Shown: positions 16,020 through 23,644 of the stretch, in pieces
How positions within the stretch are numbered: position 1 is the first letter of the stretch
How the letters are laid out: each line of letters opens with the position of its first letter
NCBI GenBank assembly: GCA_963748095.1
Contig: CAVVIO010000004.1
Coordinates: 1 to 59,781, forward strand
Direction of reading: 5' to 3'
From: CAVVIO01 sp963748095
GTDB lineage: Bacteria > Bacteroidota > Bacteroidia > Bacteroidales > UBA10428
DNA length: 59,781 bases
The notes under the pieces: model-generated
Told to the model about the DNA's origin: nothing
Databases searched by the model: none
Seen by the model: only the letters and a program-made list of their open reading frames with translations
Program-made: the position numbers and the translations under genes

Positions 16020-17444
16020 ATGAGAAAAAACCTGATATTTCTTATTTTGATATATTGTGTCTCTAGTCTGCAGGTTTTTGCACAGGAGCCTTCAGAACCC
16101 GATACTACAGTAATTGACACTTCTGATTACATATCGGGTGATTTGAATTATAATCTTCAGATAGCTGCATTTAAAGGTTATCCATCCGAAATTCTACGTT
16201 TATTAAACCAGGGCGCTGATGTAAATACCAGCTCATACGATGGAGTAACCCCATTAATGTACGCAGCAGAAAAAGGGCATCTGATGGCATGCAAGGTTTT
16301 AGTACTGAATGGCGCTAAACTTGATAAAAAACCGGAAAATGGCATAACGGCGCTTACAAGTGCAGTACGCGCTAATTATCTTAACATCGCAGAGCTTTTA
16401 ATCCGAAATGGAGCTGATGTAAATACAGTTGACGTACAAGGTGTTACTCCATTGATGTTCGCAGTATCTTATAATTTTTACACCATGACGGATATGTTGC
16501 TGTATTACGATGCCAATATCAGTATGAAAGATAATGAAGGCACCGATGCACTTATGATTGCCTGTCTTGACGGGTATACTGATATAGCTAAACTTCTCAT
16601 AGATTCAGGCGCCAATGTAAACGCACAGGACCATAGGGGTAGGGCGCCTTTGCACCTGGCTGTGCAGGACAATTATCAGGATATAGTTAAATTATTACTG
16701 GAAAACAAGGCATATGTAGATATCCGTACTTTTTCGGGACATACACCACTAAGCATTGCCATCATGGAAAATAATTATAAAATGGTGCAATTGCTTATAA
16801 ATAACAAAGCTGATATTAACAAAAAAATAACCGGCACCATCACACCTCTTGATTTGTGTTATCTCATTAAAAACGACTCGATTGCCGATCTTTTAAAGAA
16901 AGACAATGCACATAGGAATCCATTACCTTATTTCAGAGACTATTCCATTGGCCTGGGCATCAACTGGAGTAATAATGACTTTTTTACAGGAATAAATTTC
17001 AATCTTGTGGATGTTAAATATGGATTTACATTGGGTGCCGGTTTTGAGTTGCGCCCTAAGGCAACCAATGTTCTTACCCAGACAGAACCTTTGGTTTATT
17101 ACCAATATTGGGAACGAAGAAGCATATTTTATGCAGGCTTGGGTAAAAACACCAATTTATTTCATGTAAACGAACGTACAAGCATTGGAATATCAATTGG
17201 ATTAGCAGGTGCATTCACTTATGGAAGTTACCGGGGTTCAACAACTAAACCGGGGGGTAAAATCTGCTTTTCTCCATCAGCCTATGCATATATGCAATGG
17301 GACGAATTCAGAATTAAAGCCGGATACAGGTATATCGATTTTAATGTACACGATATTTCGCCAAACCGGATTGGTATTGAACTGGAATTTATTTTAAAGA
17401 ACAATAAAAAAAGATATCTTAATAAGACCATTTCCTGGCAGTAA
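16020..17444 (+). CDS. Secreted ankyrin-repeat protein with C-terminal beta-barrel-like domain
   Basis: I choose the ATG at 16020 because it opens a signal peptide (MRKNLIFLILIYCVSSLQVFAQ); the longer frame from 15891 has no such start. The 474-residue protein then has about eight ankyrin repeats (about residues 42-310), recognisable by DGVTPLMYAAEKGHL, QGVTPLMFAVSYN and RGRAPLHLAVQDN, each with the G-A-D/N-V-N loop. From about 320 the sequence changes to alternating hydrophobic/polar strands (YSIGLGINWSNNDFF, FTLGAGFELRP, RSIFYAGLGKN, FRIKAGYRYIDF) ending in an aromatic-rich strand, like a small outer-membrane beta-barrel. It would place ankyrin repeats in the periplasm, tethered at the outer membrane. 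A lipoprotein gene starts 16 bases later. The partner it binds is unknown. Confidence 0.75.
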   Translation: MRKNLIFLILIYCVSSLQVFAQEPSEPDTTVIDTSDYISGDLNYNLQIAAFKGYPSEILRLLNQGADVNTSSYDGVTPLMYAAEKGHLMACKVLVLNGAKLDKKPENGITALTSAVRANYLNIAELLIRNGADVNTVDVQGVTPLMFAVSYNFYTMTDMLLYYDANISMKDNEGTDALMIACLDGYTDIAKLLIDSGANVNAQDHRGRAPLHLAVQDNYQDIVKLLLENKAYVDIRTFSGHTPLSIAIMENNYKMVQLLINNKADINKKITGTITPLDLCYLIKNDSIADLLKKDNAHRNPLPYFRDYSIGLGINWSNNDFFTGINFNLVDVKYGFTLGAGFELRPKATNVLTQTEPLVYYQYWERRSIFYAGLGKNTNLFHVNERTSIGISIGLAGAFTYGSYRGSTTKPGGKICFSPSAYAYMQWDEFRIKAGYRYIDFNVHDISPNRIGIELEFILKNNKKRYLNKTISWQ

Positions 17445-17460
17445 AACAGAAAATAACTCA

Positions 17461-17886
17461 ATGAATAAAAGATTTAATCTGATATTTCTCCTTATTGTAA
17501 TCATTGGTTTTGCTTACTCATGCAAAGAGAAAATTTTCACAAGCGATGTAAACTGCGATGAGTGTTATGAAATAAAACCCGATAGTGCTGATATTATCGT
17601 GCATGTTACTCTTAATGACGAAAACCCCGTTGTTCCCCTGGTTGTTTACAGGGGTCCGGTTGATGACAACAATATTGAATATACAGATACTGCCTATGGG
17701 ACAACATATTATTTATATGTGCCGGTAGATGCAGAATATTCAGTTAAAGCAAAATATAAATCAGGAGATAAAACTATCTATGCCATTGATGGTGATAAAA
17801 TTAAATTAAAGCATGTTAGTGATGCCTGTTCCTCAGATTGCTGGGTAATTGTGGGAGGTGAATTTTTTAACGAGTTAAAATATTAG
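17461..17886 (+). CDS. Small lipoprotein of unknown function, likely partner of the ankyrin protein
   Basis: This 141-residue protein has a lipoprotein signal peptide (MNKRFNLIFLLIVIIGFAYSC), with the lipidated Cys at residue 21. The mature part is acidic, beta-rich, and contains a Cys pair CDEC at about 38-41 and two more Cys near the end (ACSSDCW), which could form disulfides. The layout of a domain repeating DIIVHVTLNDENPVVPLVVY suggests an Ig-like or carboxypeptidase-regulatory-like sandwich. No family is recognised. It follows the ankyrin/beta-barrel gene by 16 bases and precedes the LysE-type exporter by 8, so the three are probably co-transcribed. Confidence 0.65.
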   Translation: MNKRFNLIFLLIVIIGFAYSCKEKIFTSDVNCDECYEIKPDSADIIVHVTLNDENPVVPLVVYRGPVDDNNIEYTDTAYGTTYYLYVPVDAEYSVKAKYKSGDKTIYAIDGDKIKLKHVSDACSSDCWVIVGGEFFNELKY

Positions 17887-17894
17887 CGCCCTGC

Positions 17895-18498
17895 ATGACA
17901 TTTGATAAATTCATTCTTTGGTTCACCGTTATGGCTCCTATTGTTTACAGTGCCGGCCCCAACAACCTGATGTGCGCTTCTATCGGAGCCCGTTATAGTT
18001 TCAAAAAATCCCTCCCGTTCATTCTCGGTGTAAATTCAAACATTTTTTTATATTCACTGCTTACCGGATTTGGCCTTGGTAAATTATTGGAATCCTATCC
18101 CGATATTTATATATATATCAAATATGCCGGAAGTGCCTATATCCTGTATCTGGCTTATCGTTTCTTCCGGTCATCAGGGATTAAAACATCAGAAAATAGT
18201 GACATTCAGACACCAGGGTTCTGGAGTGGTTTTTTACTCAACACCCTGAATCCAAAGGGATTTACAGCACTGCTCATTATGTATTCCCAGTTTCTTGACG
18301 ATCGCTATTCATGTATACCCCCAGGTATTCCTGCTAACCATTATGGTTCTTATTATATCAATATCTTCACACTTTATATGGTCGTCAGGGGGATACTGGA
18401 TTTTGGGCAGATTAACTACATCAAAAGCCATTAAAATACAAGGCATGCTATTTGGCAGCATGCTTGTAATTGTTGCAGTCTGGTTATTGTTTAATTAA
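17895..18498 (+). pseudogene. LysE/RhtB-type amino acid exporter, broken by one extra C
   Basis: LysE-family proteins are inner-membrane exporters of amino acids or related small molecules. The N-terminal part has six-helix family features: APIVYSAGPNNLMCASIGARYS at helix 1, then SLPFILGVNSN and a helix-3 IKYAGSAYILYLAYRFF, and LLNTLNPKGFTALLIMYSQFL. The frame breaks in CCCCC at 18318-18322; removing one C gives SCIPQVFLLTIMVLIIS and continues through HFIWSSGGYW to a normal end (about 200 residues). As written, the protein would end out of frame at 18434. A sequence error is more likely than recent loss, given three other genes here with the same kind of break. Its end is 10 bases from the convergent SiaC-like gene. 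Confidence 0.85.
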
Positions 18499-18508
18499 TA
18501 ACTATCAG

Positions 18509-18922
18509 CTATTCCGCATAACTGGGTTTTGTGTAAAATTGTTCTACCTCATCGTGAACAATAAAACGGAACGGATGATCCAGCATCTCTTCAAAATATT
18601 TACCGGCTTCGAAGTGATCTTCATCCCCTGTTTCATAATGCCAGTTAATCTCGCAGGTTTTGAGTTCTTCTTTTTCCAGCATGTCTACCAAGTATTCAAG
18701 CATTTCAAATAATAACCTCGAAGAGGTGGTATTGTAATACTCAAGTTTAATGTCACATACTATGGAATCTCCACTGTAATTTTGTACCCATTCCAATAAC
18801 GGCTCAAAAAATTTCAGTGCATTTTCCGGTAACGATCTTCCACTTAAGGTCAAATGACCATTTTTCGAAAAGTTTACCTCGGGAGTAAAGGGAGTACTCT
18901 TCATGTGTAAGTTTTCCATCAT
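18509..18922 (-). CDS. SiaC-like regulatory phosphoprotein (DUF1987)
   Basis: The 137-residue protein matches the SiaC/DUF1987 family: STPFTPEVNFSKNGHLTLSG, the SLPENALKFFEPLLEWVQNY segment, and a later IKLEYYNTTSSRLLFEMLEYL. In Pseudomonas aeruginosa, SiaC is phosphorylated by the kinase SiaB, dephosphorylated by SiaA, and controls the diguanylate cyclase SiaD; the TSS motif around residue 70 is the expected phosphorylation area. Here no siaA, siaB or siaD neighbour exists, so its partners must lie elsewhere or the role differs. The ATG at 18922 is used, but ATGs at 18919 and 18904 (MKSTPFTP) are equally possible. Cytoplasmic. Confidence 0.8.
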   Translation of the reverse strand: MMENLHMKSTPFTPEVNFSKNGHLTLSGRSLPENALKFFEPLLEWVQNYSGDSIVCDIKLEYYNTTSSRLLFEMLEYLVDMLEKEELKTCEINWHYETGDEDHFEAGKYFEEMLDHPFRFIVHDEVEQFYTKPSYAE

Positions 18923-19169
18923 GTAAGGTTTTTAATTTGGGCTCAGTTTATGCATTTATACGATAGCCCATGGCTTACAGGTTATAATATGTTGATGAAA
19001 CAACAAAATATTATGATAACCATTCTAAAAAATGGCACAAAAGAATTTTTTTGGTCAGGTAAGATCTGACGTAAAGTAAGGATGACTTATATAAAAGAAG
19101 CGGTAAAATAATTCTTTTTAAAATGAAAATATCCACTTAATAATAATAATCAATTCCATAGAAAAACCG

Positions 19170-19586
19170 CTATTGAACCATCATCAGATCGACAACAGAA
19201 TTCCCTATTTTGTTATTCTTAAAGCGAATTAGAATATCATAAAACCCGGTCTTATTACATTTAAAGGTAACAACAGGATAATACTTATCACCCAACACAT
19301 TGGTCATTACAAGATTATCGGCGTCCATTAATTGCAGAATGGCTTCCCCTGCATAATTATCCACATGATTGGTAATTTTAAATTTATAAACAGTACCCTT
19401 ATTTAGGTTTATGGTCATAAAATATTCATTTTCATATTCTATCTCACTAACATGATCAAGCTTAAATTCAATCTGTTTCAGAAATATTTCTTTTTGAGCA
19501 AACGATTTTCCCCCCATTGCAAACAGGCCAAAAATCAAATAGATAATTCCAGCTGTTTTTCTCATACTTATTTGTTTTGTAATCAA
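19170..19586 (-). CDS. Secreted protein of unknown function
   Basis: A 138-residue protein with an N-terminal hydrophobic signal (about residues 10-30, ending KSFAQ). The mature part is beta-rich: YEYENEYFMTINLNKGTVYKF, AILQLMDADNLVMTN, and a final FKCNKTGFYDILIRFKNNKIG. This pattern, ending in a G-x-Y-D-I-x-I-R strand, resembles domains of the PPC/jelly-roll type in secreted Bacteroidota proteins, but I cannot assign a family. It follows the 19646-20428 gene after 59 bases on the same strand, so a shared transcript is possible. Its role is unknown. An ATG at codon 8 (MRKTAGII) is an alternative start. Confidence 0.6.
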   Translation of the reverse strand: MITKQISMRKTAGIIYLIFGLFAMGGKSFAQKEIFLKQIEFKLDHVSEIEYENEYFMTINLNKGTVYKFKITNHVDNYAGEAILQLMDADNLVMTNVLGDKYYPVVTFKCNKTGFYDILIRFKNNKIGNSVVDLMMVQ

Positions 19587-19645
19587 AGCGCAAAAATAAT
19601 TAAAAGATTTTTTATCAACTAATCATATATTATTTGTCTCCCTCA

Positions 19646-20428
19646 TCAATCTGCCTGTTTGATTGATAACCAGTCGAATTTATCGTCTAACAGGATTAAT
19701 TTAGCATTCTCCGAAATCCGCTTTATTCCAACTTTCGATAAGTTCTCGATAAGCCCTTCAAGTTGGGTTTTATAACTGTCCCTGCTCAGTCCGTTGCATT
19801 TTGTTTTACCGTTTCTAAGGTAAAAAAGAGCTTTTACCTGCCGTTTTTCATCATAACTTTTTAATGCTTCTTTCAGTGCATCAAGACGGCTCCAGTTTTC
19901 TCCCTTCAGACCATACCATTGTTCTGCCTTTTCAACACTCAACTTCTTTATCAACTCACGAAGTTGGGATTCGGTATTGTCCGCCAGTTTTTTCCTGTTC
20001 TGTGAATTATTATAATATTCGGGGAATGTAAGTTTTATAAAATCAAGTAACTGATCGCCCTGTATATGTATCCCACTAAAACCAAAGTTCTGGAAAGTCA
20101 GGTCCTCGAGTAACCAGCCTGCCCTGATAGCCAGATTATCGATATCATAATCAATCATCTGTCCATGCCCGTAAAACTTATCAGACCCCGGATATATTAA
20201 ATCCCCCGTATTTACCAGTTTTTCTTCCGTGTTATTTTTTAACATTTCCATTATGTCTGATAAAGCCCCGGCTTGCATATTTTCAAGATCTTCTTTGGCA
20301 GAACTCACTAAATTCCAGTCTGTGGATGTGAAGTCATTTACAAGATTATTGAGGATGGATTCCTGCCCATAAAGGCCCGACAGACTAACACTTAAGGTGA
20401 AAATAATCAAATATGATTTACTTTTCAT
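19646..20428 (-). CDS. Secreted helical protein of unknown function
   Basis: This 260-residue protein has a signal peptide (MKSKSYLIIFTLSVSLSGLYG). The mature region is highly helical and charged. It has the features of a HEAT-like or armadillo-like secreted protein (SILNNLVNDFTSTDWNLVSS, ALSDIMEMLKNNTEEK, then NLAIRAGWLLEDLTFQNFG), a form seen in periplasmic proteins that follow the state of the cell, but no family name is secure. A pair of motifs, ALFYLRNGKTKCNGLSRDS and LEGLIENLSKVGIKRI, closes it. It is read with the following 138-residue secreted protein. No enzyme motif is visible. Unknown function. Confidence 0.6.
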   Translation of the reverse strand: MKSKSYLIIFTLSVSLSGLYGQESILNNLVNDFTSTDWNLVSSAKEDLENMQAGALSDIMEMLKNNTEEKLVNTGDLIYPGSDKFYGHGQMIDYDIDNLAIRAGWLLEDLTFQNFGFSGIHIQGDQLLDFIKLTFPEYYNNSQNRKKLADNTESQLRELIKKLSVEKAEQWYGLKGENWSRLDALKEALKSYDEKRQVKALFYLRNGKTKCNGLSRDSYKTQLEGLIENLSKVGIKRISENAKLILLDDKFDWLSIKQAD

Positions 20429-20642
20429 GTAGCTTTTTATTGGTTTATAATGCTTTAATTTTCATGTTATGGATATTTTGATATCAGATTGTTCCAGTTC
20501 TATCATATCCGAAAAATAATCCGTATACGGAAAAATTACACGTCAAGTTATTGTTTATTGTTTTAAGATTGTTGGACAATGATCATCTGGCAGTGTTGAC
20601 TGAAAATGAATCTTGTTATAAATTACTGTTATTCAATCGATT

Positions 20643-21383
20643 TTATTTAAGTTTCGGCAGGTATTCGGGATATGGATTATCCATAGACCTGAACATATTT
20701 TTCCGGGCATTTTTATGTAATTTACTCATTTCATTCACGAAATTTTTCATCACACTTCTTCCGGTTTCGTCATCATAGGGACATACTTTTATTTCTTTTG
20801 GCCAGTTACGTTTCAAAGCATAATCCTCCAATTCCATATTTGTCAGTTCCAGTAACGGACGTATTACCTGCAGCCTTCCGCCGAACATATCGAATTTAAA
20901 AGGCATTGAACTGATTGAGCCATGGTATACCATGTTCATGAATAAAGTTTCCAGCGCATCGTCCATATGATGGCCAAATGCCAGTTTATTACATTTCAGT
21001 TCTTTGGTTAGACGGAACATTGCTTTACGGCGATTCCATGAACAAAGGAAACAGGGCGATTTTTCTCCCGATTCATCCAGCTCAATAGTCATTTGTTCAA
21101 GATAAAACGGAACCCCGATTGTTTTACAGAATGATTCCAGAAAACCGGTATCTACATGATAACCAATATTACCGATCATAACATGACAAGCAACTATTTC
21201 TATTGCAAAGGGTAATTGCCTGCGCCTTTCTGCCAATGATTCCAATAATATTAATGAATCTTTCCCCCCTGACAAACCCACCATAATCCTGTCGCCGGAT
21301 TCAAGCAACTGCTGCTTGTATAACGTTTTAAAAATCCTTTTCCGAAGGTTACTCGTGTATTTATCTTCCTTTTCTTTCATCAC
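20643..21383 (-). CDS. TtcA-type tRNA 2-thiolation protein (PP-loop, Fe-S)
   Basis: The protein belongs to the TtcA/TtuA class of PP-loop ATPases that thiolate tRNA; TtcA makes 2-thiocytidine at position 32. The PP-loop SGGKDS lies at residues 38-43. A CFLC pair (Cys111, Cys114) and a later Cys201 (VCPYDDETGRS) match the three ligands of the [4Fe-4S] cluster used in this family. LAFGHHMDDALETLFMN is the conserved nucleotide-site region. At 246 residues it is shorter than E. coli TtcA (about 310) but like other Bacteroidota members. Cytoplasmic. It is monocistronic as far as can be seen; the next gene on its strand begins 214 bases later. The exact base modified is inferred from family only. 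Confidence 0.8.
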   Translation of the reverse strand: MMKEKEDKYTSNLRKRIFKTLYKQQLLESGDRIMVGLSGGKDSLILLESLAERRRQLPFAIEIVACHVMIGNIGYHVDTGFLESFCKTIGVPFYLEQMTIELDESGEKSPCFLCSWNRRKAMFRLTKELKCNKLAFGHHMDDALETLFMNMVYHGSISSMPFKFDMFGGRLQVIRPLLELTNMELEDYALKRNWPKEIKVCPYDDETGRSVMKNFVNEMSKLHKNARKNMFRSMDNPYPEYLPKLK

Positions 21384-21591
21384 CCGCGATCATTAATAAT
21401 TGCGAAGTTAATGTAATTTGGAATTTAACTGAAATCAGTCGGCCTTACATCTGGTGTCTTCTTATTTTTAAAACATTATTATATAAAATCACGAAACCTT
21501 ACACAATAAAATCACGGGGAATTCCGAATTATTATTGCACTATATTAATTGTGTTGAAGTAACTTTAACCAATATTTCAAAATAAGATACG

Positions 21592-21771
21592 ATGAAATCA
21601 GTTCCATTTACAAAATCTGTGATCCTTGCAATATTGATATGTTTCATATTTGCAGCCTGTGCCTCGTCCAGAAAGTATCCTTACAAAAAGCACAGAAAAA
21701 AAGGTAAAGCTTGTGATTGTCCTAGTTTCGGCAGAGTGGATACCACTTCAGTTTTTTACGTGAAAATATAA
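21592..21771 (+). CDS. 59-residue cationic lipoprotein
   Basis: A short open frame of 59 codons opens with a lipoprotein signal peptide (MKSVPFTKSVILAILICFIF) and a lipobox ending AAC at residue 27. The mature peptide is small and strongly basic (SSRKYPYKKHRKKGKACDCP), with two Cys in CDC, then FGRVDTTSVFYVKI. I recall similar tiny K/H-rich lipoproteins in other Bacteroidota, ending near CDCP-x-F-G, but no function is known. It is upstream of the V-ATPase operon, separated by a terminator-like hairpin (21914-21946), so it is probably its own unit. Too short for most gene finders. Confidence 0.7.
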   Translation: MKSVPFTKSVILAILICFIFAACASSRKYPYKKHRKKGKACDCPSFGRVDTTSVFYVKI

Positions 21772-22149
21772 ATCCTGAATATACTTTTTAGCCGGATATA
21801 TTTTTAAAAATTACCAAATTCATTATAATTAAAATCGATTTGACATTTTTCAAAATAAAATTTAAAAAAATAATCAAATAATTTTGTATTGACGATTATT
21901 CAATTGATACCTGACTCGTTGTTTTTCAAATAACAAGGAGTTTTTATATCCTGTCATTATTATTTAAATTTGTTTTAAATAGCAATAAATTGAATTTTCG
22001 CTTCTTTTAAAACTAAAGTTTTCACTAAATTCGGGCTCAATTTTTTAGCGCGGTCCCTTTAATTTTAAAAAAAGTATTACAACAAAATAATTCCAGCAAA
22101 AATTTGCTGAAATATATTGTGATTAAATATCTTAGATAATTTTTAAACA
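21772..22149 (+). promoter_or_regulatory. Leader and probable promoter region of the V-ATPase operon
   Basis: These 378 AT-rich bases separate the small lipoprotein from the ATPase operon. TAATTTTG (21879-21886) and TAAATTTG (21965-21972) both fit the Bacteroidota -7 element TAnnTTTG; neither has a clear TTTG 19-21 bases upstream. A terminator-like hairpin lies between them. Small palindromes AAAACTAAAGTTTT (22009-22022) and CAGCAAA-AA-TTTGCTG (22094-22109) lie in the leader and might be protein sites or RNA hairpins. The second promoter candidate would give a 5' leader of about 170 bases. Confidence 0.35.
21914..21946 (+). terminator. Terminator-like hairpin between the small lipoprotein and the V-ATPase genes
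   Basis: ACTCGTTGTT pairs with AACAAGGAGT (one mismatch, 8-base loop) and is followed by TTTTTATAT. It is probably the end of the lipoprotein transcript; if the TAATTTTG box at 21879 is used for the ATPase operon, it would act as an attenuator instead. Confidence 0.55.
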
Positions 22150-22767
22150 ATGGAGAACAAACTTCAGGAACTTACAGAAAAGATATACAAAGAGGGTATA
22201 TCAAAAGGCAACGAAGAAGCAGAAAATATCATAAAAAATGCTAAATCAGAAGCAACAAATATTATCAGCAATGCAAAAAAAGAAGCTGATAAGATTATTG
22301 CTGATGCCCGGAAAAAATCAAGTGAATTACAAAAAAATACTGAATCAGAGTTAAAACTTTCCTCGAAACAGGCAATTAATGCTTTAAAACAAAAGACTAC
22401 GGATCTGATCAATGGAACCATAGTAAAAAACACAGTTGACAAAGCTTTTAATGATAAAGAATTTATAAAAGGAATCATTCTTACTGTGATTAAAAACTGG
22501 ACCTCAGGTACTGCCGAATCGGCCGATCTTTCTGTTTTACTTCCGACAAAAGATGAAAAAGAACTGAAAGATTATTTTGCAAAATCCGCAAAAAATTTAA
22601 TGGATAAAGGCCTGGAAATTAAATTTGACGATACTTTAAAATCCGGTTTTCAGATAAGTCCGAAAGACGGAAGTTATAAGGTTAGTTTTACGGATAAGGA
22701 TTTTGAGAATTTTTTCATTCAATATCTTCGTCCCCGCCTGATTGAATTATTATTTGCCGAAGAATAA
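22150..22767 (+). CDS. atpE (V-type): V-type ATP synthase subunit E
   Basis: Subunit E forms the peripheral stalk that holds the catalytic head still in V/A-type ATPases. The 205-residue protein starts with a long charged helix (MENKLQELTEKIYKEGISKG, then EEAENIIKNAKSEATNIISNAKKEADKII), the alanine/lysine-rich coiled coil typical of subunit E, and ends in a small globular C-terminal domain from about residue 110 (FIQYLRPRLIELLF). It is the first gene of the operon, 9 bases before the DUF2764 gene. Its usual partner G/H subunit gene is not seen in this operon. Confidence 0.85.
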   Translation: MENKLQELTEKIYKEGISKGNEEAENIIKNAKSEATNIISNAKKEADKIIADARKKSSELQKNTESELKLSSKQAINALKQKTTDLINGTIVKNTVDKAFNDKEFIKGIILTVIKNWTSGTAESADLSVLLPTKDEKELKDYFAKSAKNLMDKGLEIKFDDTLKSGFQISPKDGSYKVSFTDKDFENFFIQYLRPRLIELLFAEE

Positions 22768-22775
22768 ACAATGAA

Positions 22776-23633
22776 ATGAAGCATTATTACTATTGCCTGA
22801 TAGCAGGGTTACCCGACATATTTATAGAAGACAACAAACTTTCCTTTGGTTTGCGTGATTTTAAAGATCAGCTTATTGAAGAGAAATTGCCACAAGAAGA
22901 TTTGAAACTCATTCAATCCTTTTTCTGGCGTTACGATAACCAAAACCTGCTCATTCGGTTAACAGACAGTAATAATGAACCGAATACTCTTGCCAACCTG
23001 AGCCCGGAAGATTTAGATGAATTATTTGCCATGGCAAAAGATGATTCACTCGAAAATCTGAAAGGAAGAGTTCCTTCTTACCTGGGGGAATTCATCAATG
23101 CTTATAAGAACGAAACACCCTTGATTCCAGGTAAAAGCTGGGAAAACCAGCTTGCTGAATTATATTACCAGTATATACAAATACTTGATAACGAATTTAT
23201 CCGTAACTGGTATGACTTCGAAGTAGGTCTGACCAATATTCTCACTGCATTCAATTGCCGGAAGCATCAGATGGAAATACAAGGGGAACTGATCGGTGAC
23301 AATGAACTCACTGCGAATTTAGCAAAAAGCAACGCACGTGATTTTGGTATTAGTAATGAATTTCCAAAACTGGAAGCTATACTGAGAGCTGTAGAAGAAG
23401 ATAATATCCTGGAGAAAGAAAAAAAAATTGATCTGCTGAAATGGGAACTGCTTGATGATTGGACTTTTTTCCATTATTTTACAATTGAAAAAATATTTGC
23501 TTATATATTAAAAATGGAAATGATCGAAAGATGGCTGCGATTGGATAAGAAAACAGGGGAAGAACTGTTTAACAGATTATTAACCAATCTTGAAAGCAGT
23601 TATGAATTTCCTGAAGAATTTACTATAAAATAA
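22776..23633 (+). CDS. DUF2764 protein of the V-ATPase operon (subunit C/d-like)
   Basis: This 285-residue soluble protein is the second gene of the operon, between subunits E and A. It is helical and opens with YYYCLIAGLPDIFIEDNKLS, a DUF2764 signature, and has YQYIQILDNEFIRNWYDFEVGLTNIL and LLDDWTFFHYFTIEKIFAYIL. In the standard operon this place is held by subunit C (d), the central-shaft socket that joins rotor K to the D/F stalk. The position, size and mostly helical make-up suggest it does that job in Bacteroidota, but this is an inference; I see no direct motif match to archaeal subunit C. Confidence 0.75.
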   Translation: MKHYYYCLIAGLPDIFIEDNKLSFGLRDFKDQLIEEKLPQEDLKLIQSFFWRYDNQNLLIRLTDSNNEPNTLANLSPEDLDELFAMAKDDSLENLKGRVPSYLGEFINAYKNETPLIPGKSWENQLAELYYQYIQILDNEFIRNWYDFEVGLTNILTAFNCRKHQMEIQGELIGDNELTANLAKSNARDFGISNEFPKLEAILRAVEEDNILEKEKKIDLLKWELLDDWTFFHYFTIEKIFAYILKMEMIERWLRLDKKTGEELFNRLLTNLESSYEFPEEFTIK

Positions 23634-23644
23634 GAAACATTAAT

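Noticed and set aside
18318..18322. Phase variation of the exporter, and of susC and the peptidase
   Set aside because: The tracts are only 3-5 bases long, too short for efficient slippage, and they also include a housekeeping gene (mazG). A common technical cause fits better.
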